Assembly: GCF_024125445.1 (NCBI RefSeq)
Contig: NZ_JAMXWM010000020.1
Coordinates: forward strand, 1-64,000
DNA length: 64,000 bases
Direction: 5' to 3'
From: Sporolactobacillus shoreicorticis
Lineage (GTDB): Bacteria > Bacillota > Bacilli > Bacillales > Sporolactobacillaceae
Each line of letters starts with the position of its first letter. Positions within the stretch are counted from its first letter, which is position 1. Under the pieces are notes generated by a model that saw only the letters and a list, made by a program, of their open reading frames with translations, was not told where the DNA came from and made no database searches. Shown here in pieces: positions 8,786-16,627 of the stretch. The position numbers were made by a program, and so were the translations under genes.

Positions 8786-10521
8786 ACAACTACCTATATA
8801 ATATCAGTTCCGGAAATCCAAGATCACTTTGGCCTTCCGCCTGGTCCTCACTTGTTGAGGGAATGATTCGGCTTATACCGGCAATCCTGATTATTGATGT
8901 ATTTAATACCATTTACGTCTCTTTTGCCGATCCGGCAACACCACTCAACATAACGCGCTTATGGATTTCAAGTCTTATCCTGATCATCTGGCTGCTGCCG
9001 CAATTTATCAGTTCGGTGGTGGCCTATAATCGAAGTTTTCTTGCTGCTTATCAGGTATCCGCCGATGGACGGATCAAGTTGGCCGAGCATATCCGCAAGC
9101 TCTCACTCGGATTTCTAGGGTCAAGGGATCCGGCTGAGCTGACCAATATGATGCTCAGTGATTACGCACTTGTTGAGCAGGGCGTATCGCATCATGTGCC
9201 GCAGATGGTCAGCTCGATTGTCTTTCCGGTTTTAGCTTTTGCGGGTCTGCTGTTTGTAAACTGGCAGATGGCTGTGGCAATGTTTCTTGCATTGCCGTTA
9301 GCCGTTCTTATTGTATGGGCGACGGATCGTTTTCAGGAAAAACTGAGCAAGAATCATATTGAAGCGAAAAATGTGGCGGCCAGTCGGCTTCAGGAATATC
9401 TGCGTGGTATCCGAGAAATTAAGGCGCATAATATGGGCGGCGAACGTTTTGAGCGGTTGCGCCGATCATTTGAAGAATTAATGCGGCACTCCATTCGCAT
9501 TGAAGGCTTAATGGGCCCGATTTTGATGGCGGCAATCGTACTTATTCGTTCAGGTCTGCCGATCATGATTTTTTTCGGAACCTATCTTGTGATTGACGGG
9601 CAATTAACGTTACCTGTTTTTCTCATGTTTCTGCTTGTCGGAGTACGTGTGTTCGAACCAATGACCGTTCTGTTAACCAGCTATGGTGAACTTCGTTACG
9701 GTGCTTTCAGCGCCAAGCGTGTGATGGCAATCATGAAAGAAAAACCGCTTTCCGGTGATCGGGAGGTACCGGCTCATAAAGACATTATCTTTGATCAGGT
9801 CACTTTCAGCTATCAAGATGATGAGCAGGTGCTCAGGAACATCAGCTTTACGATCCCGGCAAATAAAATTACGGCGCTTGTTGGACCGTCGGGAAGTGGA
9901 AAAAGTACGATTACCAAACTTATTGCTCGATTCTGGGATATTCAATCCGGCGAGATCCGGATTGGAGAGGAAGTGCTGTCCAAAGCAGATCCTGAAAAAT
10001 TACTTCGTCATATATCCATGGTCTTTCAAGATGTATATCTGTTCAAGGATACGATTTTGAATAATATTTGTGTCGGAAAACAAAACGCCACACGTGAAGA
10101 AATCGAAGAAGCAGCGAGAAAAGCACAATGCCATGATTTCATTATGTCTCTTCCTCAGGGGTATGACACAATGGTCGGCGAAGGCGGGTCAACATTGTCG
10201 GGCGGCGAAAAACAGCGTATTTCAATTGCGCGAGCGCTGCTCAAGGATGCCGATATTATTTTGCTTGATGAAGCAACGGCCTCACTTGATCCCGAGAACG
10301 AGCAGGCGGTTCAGGCAGCAATCAATGCGCTGGTCGTTAATAAGACTGTTGTCATCATCGCACATCGATTGAAAACCATTAAAGAAGCAGATCAAATTAT
10401 TGTTCTTGATCAAGGACAACTCGTGCAACAAGGCAGTCATGATCAGCTCGTTGAAAAGGATGGTGTCTATGCGCGCCTTTGGCAATTGCAGCAGGAGGCC
10501 GAGGGCTGGAGCGTTCAGTAA
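8782..10521 (+). CDS. ABC half-transporter, exporter fold (IrtB/YbtQ-like), second subunit
   Basis: A 579-residue protein with a membrane domain and an ATPase domain: [27 protein letters not shown], and an H-loop in IIAHRLKT. The start ATG overlaps the stop of the preceding gene (ATGA), which implies translational coupling and a heterodimer. It is the last gene of the five-gene operon S-T-A-ABC-ABC and is followed by a strong terminator. The ATPase site motifs look intact in both partners. Import against export cannot be decided from sequence alone. Confidence 0.75.
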   Translation: MNNYLYNISSGNPRSLWPSAWSSLVEGMIRLIPAILIIDVFNTIYVSFADPATPLNITRLWISSLILIIWLLPQFISSVVAYNRSFLAAYQVSADGRIKLAEHIRKLSLGFLGSRDPAELTNMMLSDYALVEQGVSHHVPQMVSSIVFPVLAFAGLLFVNWQMAVAMFLALPLAVLIVWATDRFQEKLSKNHIEAKNVAASRLQEYLRGIREIKAHNMGGERFERLRRSFEELMRHSIRIEGLMGPILMAAIVLIRSGLPIMIFFGTYLVIDGQLTLPVFLMFLLVGVRVFEPMTVLLTSYGELRYGAFSAKRVMAIMKEKPLSGDREVPAHKDIIFDQVTFSYQDDEQVLRNISFTIPANKITALVGPSGSGKSTITKLIARFWDIQSGEIRIGEEVLSKADPEKLLRHISMVFQDVYLFKDTILNNICVGKQNATREEIEEAARKAQCHDFIMSLPQGYDTMVGEGGSTLSGGEKQRISIARALLKDADIILLDEATASLDPENEQAVQAAINALVVNKTVVIIAHRLKTIKEADQIIVLDQGQLVQQGSHDQLVEKDGVYARLWQLQQEAEGWSVQ

Positions 10522-10552
10522 AGATAAAAATAAAAGACTCAGGTTCATCTAT

Positions 10553-10594
10553 AAAAACAAGGGGTACAGGCGACATCTGTGCCCCTTGTTTTTA
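10553..10594. terminator. Bidirectional intrinsic terminator
   Basis: Arms AAAACAAGGGGTACAG and CTGTGCCCCTTGTTTT pair with a single mismatch, with A-tract and T-tract outside. It serves the ECF/ABC operon (+) and the small membrane protein gene (-), whose stop codon lies within its edge. Confidence 0.85.
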
Positions 10595-10762
10595 TTCTAA
10601 ATCATCGATTTTCATTTGCTCCAGTTCAGCTTGACGTTCACTTTTGCTGTTGCGCTTTCTTAAGCTATGACGTATCAAATATACGATTGTGACAATCAGT
10701 GCGGCGATAATGCTGAGGGAGATCAACATTATAATAGCGGGTAAAAAAGCAATCACACTCAT
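10592..10762 (-). CDS. Small single-span membrane protein (56 aa)
   Basis: A 56-residue protein starting MSVIAFLPAIIMLISLSI, with one long hydrophobic stretch (residues 3-28) and then a basic and charged tail rich in R, K, E and Q. Its ATG overlaps the stop of the DUF2089 gene (ATGA), which is the main reason to believe it is real. It resembles the short membrane proteins that often accompany DUF2089 regulators. Function unknown; a membrane anchor or signal partner of the upstream regulator is speculation. Confidence 0.65.
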   Translation of the reverse strand: MSVIAFLPAIIMLISLSIIAALIVTIVYLIRHSLRKRNSKSERQAELEQMKIDDLE

Positions 10763-11067
10763 GGTTCAGCCTTCTTTCTTGTTTTTTTGTAATGAGAAAT
10801 CAGTAATTTCGCGGTATCAAAATCAATCTTTTCATTGATGGTCAGTCGTTTGATTAAGGCGATATAAGGGTCGGTTGTGGTACTTTCGTTAATGGTGATT
10901 TTCTGAATCAGCCGATCAAGGCGCAAACGCACCGTCGGATAGGTGACGCCATACAGCTTCGCTATTTCTTTTAATGAACCGGAGGCGAGTAAAAAATTTT
11001 TGATAAAAACGATATCCTCATCATCAAGATTGATCATCCACTCCGGAACAGCTTCAACGGTCATCAA
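10759..11067 (-). CDS. DUF2089-family probable transcriptional regulator
   Basis: A 102-residue protein with the DUF2089 pattern: PEWM, a run of acidic residues, FIKNFLLASGSLKEIAKLYG, then YPTVRLRLDRLI, which is a helix-turn-helix (about residues 30-58). Family members are taken to be small DNA-binding proteins. The gene is followed without a gap by a small membrane protein. The AT-rich 90 bases upstream contain TTAATATTATTAAAAT-type sequence that could hold promoter and operator, but I cannot fix one. Confidence 0.75.
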   Translation of the reverse strand: MMTVEAVPEWMINLDDEDIVFIKNFLLASGSLKEIAKLYGVTYPTVRLRLDRLIQKITINESTTTDPYIALIKRLTINEKIDFDTAKLLISHYKKTRKKAEP

Positions 11068-11182
11068 ACCACCTTCTAACTTATTTAATAATACTAATTA
11101 TAAACTTTAATATTATTAAAATCAATATGAAAATAATAGCTTAATTAAATTTGGACGATGAATGTCTCAGACACTTTTTTCT

Positions 11183-11503
11183 TGCAGTAAAGAAAGTTTA
11201 TCGTTTTGTCTTCCTGGTACGACGATCAACGGCATAAGATTCGGTTGGGAGATCGAGCAAGCGCCAAATCTGAGAAATAGACGGAAAAATTTCGCTTAAT
11301 TAGAAAATGGATGGAAAAATTGCTTAAATAGACGGAGAAATTCCGCTTATCGAATCGAAAAACGTGAAAATGGAGCGTTTTTCTTTGGATAAGCGGAAAA
11401 ATTCCCCTTACTTACCTATGAACAAGCGCCATGATGTAAATAAGCGTAAAACCTCCGCTTATTAAGGGGCAACGCGAAAGCGTCCGCATCCTGCGGAAAT
11501 AAG
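11183..11503. repeat. Dispersed intergenic repeat, family 2, copy A
   Basis: About 115 bases from GCAGTAAAGAAAGTTTA onward match the stretch beginning at 37551 base for base at most positions, including CTGGTACGACGATCAACG. Inside, a unit GAAATAGACGGAAAAATT-YCGCTTA is repeated about four times with drift, and the copy ends in CGCGAAAGCG-CCGCATCCTGCGG. No open frame of note lies within it. Origin unknown. Confidence 0.7.
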
Positions 11504-12229
11504 GACCAGGCGCTTTTTGCCCGGCTTTTCTTCTGCCAGCTATCGCTAATCTTGATGGAAGTCCGCAATCCATTAAAGTAAGGCGCCGTATCTTCTTCAA
11601 CAAGGTAGCAATTTACAGGAAACAGGATCGGGAAAAAAGTCAGTTGATAAAAATGATCGTATTTTAATCAATGCATGAAATGTCTCCTTATGAACGAATT
11701 GTATTAGCAGTATAGCTAATGTAATTAGTTTTGTGAACAAAAAATAATAGTAAAATTATCCAATTTTAGTTTATTCTCGCGTTCTATTCGAACTATTTTT
11801 ATTACTTTTTCATGACAAGACAGCAATGGACAGATTGCATAAAAGAAAACGCTTCTATTTATTCGGAAGATGAGGGATTTCAGAACAGGCATGAATCGAA
11901 CATGAATAGCTCAAAATCAGGAATTATTTTGCTGCATCAGAGATTATGACACTGTTTGTCATTAATGCAATCGTGCATGTGTCTTAAGACCTATGATTGA
12001 ACGAATTGACTTGGCAAAATTTGCGTTTATATCCTTCATTTGCTCAATTGACGGCATTATTGTTTTCCTCGTATTCTTGTGGAGAACCGATGTGGTCTCT
12101 TTTGACGTCCGGTTGACAATCATCATTCTTTCATGGAAATTGGGCAAAGAGAAAAGTGCGTTAACCGGCACGGTGCTCGGATCCATGAAATGTTGCTGCA
12201 AAACAAATAAAGGACAGGGAGAGGGAACT
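11504..12229 (+). other. Long non-coding leader and promoter region of levansucrase
   Basis: More than 700 bases with no convincing gene. A possible promoter TTGACG (12048-12053), 18 bases, TATTCT (12072-12077) lies about 150 bases before the levansucrase ATG. AGAAAACGCTTCTA at 11844 resembles a catabolite-responsive element, but with three or more mismatches. I looked for a SacY/SacT-type antiterminator hairpin ahead of the gene and did not find a clear one. Confidence 0.4.
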
Positions 12230-13690
12230 ATGCACATTCGCACAATCGCAAAACAGACAGCGGCTGCATTGCTTGTCGCAATCTTTATGATCGGCGGCGC
12301 CGCACAGGCGTCAGCGAAGCCAAGTAATTATTTTGGGGAAAATAAGACTTATGGCATTTCGCATATTACACGCTTCGATATGAGTAAGATTCCGGATCAG
12401 CAAGAAAATGAACGTTTTCAGGTGCCTGAATTCGATGAATCCACGATTGAAAATCTTCCTTCGGCAGTCGGTAAAGACAAGGACGGAAAAGAAATTGATT
12501 TGGATGTATGGGACAGCTGGCCGCTGCAGAATGCGGACGGAACAGTTGCCGATTATAAAGAATACAACATCGTCTTCGCACTTGCCGGTGATCCGAAGAT
12601 TGGCAGCGACACCTTTATCTATCTTTTCTATCAAAAGAAAGGCGACACATCAATTGACAGCTGGAAGAACGCCGGTCGCGTGTTTCAACCGGATGATCAT
12701 TTGAAGGCTAACGACCCGATTTTGAAGGATCAGTCTGAAGAATGGTCCGGATCGGCAACGCTGACGAAGGACGGCAAGGTACGCCTGTTCTACACCAACC
12801 GTCATCCATGGAATCCAGATAAAAATCTTTATGGCAGACAGACGCTGACAACGGCTCAGATCAATCTTTCGCAACCGGATGCGGATTCATTGAAGATCGA
12901 CGGTACCGAAGATTTGAAATCAATTTTTGATGGCGACGGAAAATATTATCAGACAGTGGAGCAGGGAATTGAAGCCGAGAATTTTTCGGATAACCACACC
13001 TTGCGCGATCCCCACTATGTTGAAGATAAGGGACGCAAATATTTAGTTTTTGAAGCGAACACCGGCAAGAAGGTCGGTTATCAAGGCGAAGATCAGTTTA
13101 ACAACCGTGCATATTACGGCGGCGGGCTCCGTTATTTCCAAAAGGAACGCAAGGCATTGCTGGACAGACCGAAAAAGAAACTGGCGTCACTTGCCAATGG
13201 AGCGCTCGGTATCATTGAACTGAATAATGATTATACCTTGAAGAAGGTTATGAAACCTTTAATCGCATCGAACACAGTTACCGACGAAATTGAACGGGCC
13301 AACGTATTTAAAATGAACGGCAAATGGTATCTGTTCACCGATTCGCGCGGCGCAAAAATGACGATCGACGGCATTGGCGATAAAGACGTTTACATGCTCG
13401 GTTACGTTTCCAACTCGCTGACCGGTATGTATCACCCGCTTAATGGCAGTGGCCTTGTACTTCAAATGGGCTTGGATACTGATGACATTACTTGGACTTA
13501 TTCCCATTTTGCGGTGCCGCAGAAACGTGGAAACAAAGTGGTTATCACAAGCTATATGACCAACAGAGGGACATTTGACGATCAGCACTCAACCTTTGCG
13601 CCAAGCTTCCTTGTGAAGCTTCAAGGTTCGCGGTCATCGGTTGTACCGGACAGCATTCTTGATCAAGGCCAACTCACTGTTGATCAATAA
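12230..13690 (+). CDS. sacB: Levansucrase (GH68), secreted
   Basis: A 486-residue pre-protein close in size to Bacillus subtilis SacB (473). The signal peptide is MHIRTIAKQTAAALLVAIF followed by MIGGAAQASA, with cleavage expected near residue 29. The GH68 catalytic triad is visible: nucleophile D95 in VWDSWP, transition-state stabiliser D260 in LRDPHY, and acid/base E355 in TDEIERANVF. It splits sucrose and polymerises fructose into beta-2,6 levan outside the cell. The frame is open upstream to 11993, but the ATG at 12230 follows GGGAGAGGG and gives a proper signal peptide. It lies upstream of an acetyltransferase and an endo-levanase, a levan synthesis and turnover cluster. Confidence 0.95.
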   Translation: MHIRTIAKQTAAALLVAIFMIGGAAQASAKPSNYFGENKTYGISHITRFDMSKIPDQQENERFQVPEFDESTIENLPSAVGKDKDGKEIDLDVWDSWPLQNADGTVADYKEYNIVFALAGDPKIGSDTFIYLFYQKKGDTSIDSWKNAGRVFQPDDHLKANDPILKDQSEEWSGSATLTKDGKVRLFYTNRHPWNPDKNLYGRQTLTTAQINLSQPDADSLKIDGTEDLKSIFDGDGKYYQTVEQGIEAENFSDNHTLRDPHYVEDKGRKYLVFEANTGKKVGYQGEDQFNNRAYYGGGLRYFQKERKALLDRPKKKLASLANGALGIIELNNDYTLKKVMKPLIASNTVTDEIERANVFKMNGKWYLFTDSRGAKMTIDGIGDKDVYMLGYVSNSLTGMYHPLNGSGLVLQMGLDTDDITWTYSHFAVPQKRGNKVVITSYMTNRGTFDDQHSTFAPSFLVKLQGSRSSVVPDSILDQGQLTVDQ

Positions 13691-14238
13691 TTCGGAAAAA
13701 GTGGTTCATATAAGAATTAAAAGAGGCTTCTTAACGGAAGTCTTTTTTTCACATTTAATTGAGTGGGACACAAAGCAACTGATTTTTGGTTACCGCTGGA
13801 GATTTGAAGAAAGCATGTTTTCTTTAATAGAGCGTTGCGTGCATAGGCACGAGCATTCAAAAAGCATTGCATTAACCAGAAAAATCAGTTAATTAATTGG
13901 TTCTCCATTTTTTTATAAGTGCAGTATGCTATACTGAATATGAAAACTGGAAATTAGGTAACATCTGCAGATAAGGAATTCGGAGCTGTGCATCCTCATT
14001 CCTTATTACCCCGTGAACGACTCCAATACAGACGGATCGTAATGACTCTTGGCAAATGGTAAACTCCTTTCGAGAAGACTATGGATACTCTGAGAAGTAA
14101 GATACAGTTTTTCGTTTCGTATGCATCGAATCATGTTGGTTTTCACCGTTTTCCTGTGATATGGGAACTTTTTGTACTGTGGTTCATGATCAACATGGAA
14201 AGATTGTAAGAAAATTTAAAAAAGGTTAGGATGGTTAA
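13691..14238 (+). other. Intergenic region between sacB and the acetyltransferase gene
   Basis: No credible gene. Just after sacB, AAGAGGCTTC-TTAAC-GGAAGTCTTTTTTT (about 13720-13751) is an imperfect hairpin with a T-run and probably ends the sacB transcript. CAGTAT-GCT-ATACTG at 13922-13936 is a small palindrome containing a TATACT -10-like element. A perfect 9-base inverted repeat, ATAAGGAAT/ATTCCTTAT, spans 13971-14006. Confidence 0.45.
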
Positions 14239-14790
14239 ATGAGTAAATGGCATCTGGATATGAAGGCCAATGATCGTGTGAATGGTAAGCTTGTTGTGAC
14301 AATATACCGCTTTGGCAATTGGTTATACTACGATTTTAGAGTACCTGTTATTCGTCAACTGCTCTGGGGGATTTACAAGGTATTGAACCTGATCATTGCA
14401 AAGGGCTTTTGTTCAGCAGATATTCCAGCAAGCAGTAAAATAGGATCAGGACTTTACTTGGCCCATGGCGGCAGCGGTGTTGTTGTTCACGAGCGAGCAG
14501 TAATTGGTGAACGAGTCTCGATCCTTCAGCAAGTGACTATCGGAGAAAATTCTCATCACCGTACGCATCCGGACGACAGTCCGGTGATCGGCAATGACGT
14601 CTATATTGGTGCGGGTGCTAAAGTCGTCGGCAAAATTAAAATTGGAGACCATGCGATTATCGGTGCGAATGCCGTAGTCTTAACAAATGTTCCTGAAATA
14701 GCTCGGGCTGTCGGCGTACCGGCAAGAATTATTGAAAGCACTGAAATCATCTATACGCGCCATTCTCCATCGGTAAAATTAAAGAAATGA
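14239..14790 (+). CDS. Hexapeptide-repeat acyltransferase, serine acetyltransferase (CysE/WcaB)-like
   Basis: A 183-residue protein. The C-terminal two thirds is a left-handed beta-helix, seen as repeating hexapeptides (IGSGLYL, AVIGERV, PVIGNDVYIGAGAKVVG, HAIIGANAVV), and the catalytic His region GSGVVVH and NSHHRTHP is present. It lacks the long N-terminal trimer domain of housekeeping CysE and looks more like the short O-acetyltransferases of exopolysaccharide loci. Its position between sacB and levB invites a role in acetylating a sugar polymer or precursor, but that is inference. ATG follows AGGTTAGG. It could equally be a cysteine-biosynthesis enzyme. Confidence 0.7.
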   Translation: MSKWHLDMKANDRVNGKLVVTIYRFGNWLYYDFRVPVIRQLLWGIYKVLNLIIAKGFCSADIPASSKIGSGLYLAHGGSGVVVHERAVIGERVSILQQVTIGENSHHRTHPDDSPVIGNDVYIGAGAKVVGKIKIGDHAIIGANAVVLTNVPEIARAVGVPARIIESTEIIYTRHSPSVKLKK

Positions 14791-15005
14791 TGGTAGATGT
14801 CCGAATCTGATTATTTTCGTACCTTTTAAACAGTCCGGCAAACCGTCGGTTCCTTTCATGACAGCAAGTGGAGCATTCATACCTATGAACATAATGGTTC
14901 ATAATAAGCACAAGACAAAAATAATGTCGATTATAGGCGACATTTTCTTTTTTTGCGTAAAAAATGTGCGACGATGAATGCTGTGACATGCTGGAGGTTT
15001 TTCTT

Positions 15006-16562
15006 GTGAACAAAAAAATATGGACGATGAGTAGTTTCATAATGCTTGGGCTGCTTCTTGTGATTATAACGCTCGTCCTTTCTCAATCATTTCGCTCGAA
15101 GGAAAAGCAAGTGATTCCTAAGAAGAAGGATTCCTATCGCCCGGTCTATCATTTTTCAGTACCGGAAAAATGGATGAATGATCCGCAGCGACCGCTCTAT
15201 TTTAAGGGTAAATATCATTATTATTATTTGTACAATCGTGATTATCCGAAAGGGAATGGAACAGAGTGGCGGCTGGCTACTTCCAAGGATCTCATACACT
15301 GGAAGGATCATGGAGTTGCGATTCCGAAATATACGAATAAAAACGGCGATATCTGGACCGGATCTGTTGTGCGCGATAGGGAAAATACGGCCGGCTTCGG
15401 TAAAAATGCGTTGGTTGCACTTGTGACTCAGCCGCCCGCGCATCGAGATCAGGAACAATTTCTGTGGCACAGTACCGATGACGGGAAAACATTTAAACAG
15501 GACAACGAAAAATCGGTACTGCCCAATCCGGGAGTAAAGGATTTTCGCGATCCAAAGGTGATTTGGGATGGAGTGCGTAATAAGTGGGTGCTGCTGCTCG
15601 CTGAAGGGTCAAAAATCGGTTTTTATGAATCTGAAAATTTGAAGGAATGGCGCTATATGAATGGGTTCATGACTCATGATATCGGGATCGTTGAATGTCC
15701 GGACCTGTTTCAACTACGCGCAGGCGACGGAACCGTCAAGTGGGTACTCGGCGCAAGCGCGAACGGAAAAGCAGCGGGACTGCCGAATACATACGCCTAT
15801 TGGATTGGTGACTTTAATGGTGAAAAGTTTACCGCTGATCACGATGCGCCGCAATGGCTGGACTATGGATTCGATTGGTATGCCGGCGTGACATTCGAAA
15901 ACGCGAGGGCGTCGCTCGATTCGCGCTATGCGATCGCTTGGATGAACAATTGGGATTACCCGAACATTACGCCCACTTTAAAGAGGGATAAATTCAACGG
16001 GGTAAACTCAATCGTGCGCAAAATTCATCTCGTTAAGCAGGATGACGGCTACAGCCTCGCTTCTCAGCCGGCTGCCGAACTGGATAAGCTTGCCGCATCG
16101 ACGCAACAGCTGAAAACAATTCGCGTCAATGGGACGAAAACACTCGATGCGCGTGGAACTGCGTATCAGCTTGAAGCCGACATTTCATGGACCGACGCCG
16201 GTAACGTCGGGTTTAGGTTGCGTGAATCCGAAGACAAAGAACGGCATATTGACGTTGGTATTTTTTCAACCGCAGGGTATCTCTACGTCAATCGTGCGTT
16301 CACAAACCAGCCGGATAAAAGTAAAAAATATTTGGAGAGCCATGCGCCGCTTGCGGCCGGAACCAAGCGCGTACATCTGAAAATTCTCGTGGATAAAACA
16401 AGTATCGAAGTGTTTGTCGACGACGGTAGGACTGTGCTTACGAATCAAGTGTTTCCGCGCCTGAACGACGAGGGCATCAGCCTATACTCCGAAGGCGGCA
16501 CCGCTGTTTTCGAAAATATGAAGATCAAACATTTCCGATCAATTAATGAAACGACGAAGTAA
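15006..16562 (+). CDS. levB: Endo-levanase, GH32 (LevB-like), membrane-anchored or secreted
   Basis: 518 residues with an N-terminal hydrophobic segment (residues about 9-27) and no obvious signal peptidase site, so it may stay anchored. GH32 motifs: nucleophile D59 in WMNDPQRP, FRDPKV, and acid/base Glu in VECPDLF. The NDPQRP form and the strings YNRDYPKGNGTEWR and AEGSKIGFYES are those of B. subtilis LevB, which cuts levan internally and also lies next to sacB. A C-terminal beta-sandwich follows. GTG at 15006 is preceded by GGAGG at 7 bases; an upstream in-frame start at 14964 is less likely. It would trim or recycle the levan made by SacB. Confidence 0.9.
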   Translation: MNKKIWTMSSFIMLGLLLVIITLVLSQSFRSKEKQVIPKKKDSYRPVYHFSVPEKWMNDPQRPLYFKGKYHYYYLYNRDYPKGNGTEWRLATSKDLIHWKDHGVAIPKYTNKNGDIWTGSVVRDRENTAGFGKNALVALVTQPPAHRDQEQFLWHSTDDGKTFKQDNEKSVLPNPGVKDFRDPKVIWDGVRNKWVLLLAEGSKIGFYESENLKEWRYMNGFMTHDIGIVECPDLFQLRAGDGTVKWVLGASANGKAAGLPNTYAYWIGDFNGEKFTADHDAPQWLDYGFDWYAGVTFENARASLDSRYAIAWMNNWDYPNITPTLKRDKFNGVNSIVRKIHLVKQDDGYSLASQPAAELDKLAASTQQLKTIRVNGTKTLDARGTAYQLEADISWTDAGNVGFRLRESEDKERHIDVGIFSTAGYLYVNRAFTNQPDKSKKYLESHAPLAAGTKRVHLKILVDKTSIEVFVDDGRTVLTNQVFPRLNDEGISLYSEGGTAVFENMKIKHFRSINETTK

Positions 16563-16582
16563 GGTGACTGAATGAAGCCAAA

Positions 16583-16616
16583 AAAGAGCTGTGAGCAGAG
16601 TCGCTCACAGCTCTTT
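16583..16616. terminator. Bidirectional intrinsic terminator
   Basis: AAAGAGCTGTGAGC and GCTCACAGCTCTTT form a perfect 14-bp stem between levB and the convergent protease gene. Confidence 0.9.
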
Positions 16617-16627
16617 CCCAATCCCAA

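Noticed and set aside
11844-11857. Catabolite-responsive-element-like AGAAAACGCTTCTA upstream of sacB.
   Set aside because: At least three mismatches to the consensus and no promoter next to it; mentioned only in the leader entry.
13641-13892. 83-codon frame after sacB.
   Set aside because: Overlaps the sacB end and the likely terminator, no ribosome-binding site, no recognisable family.
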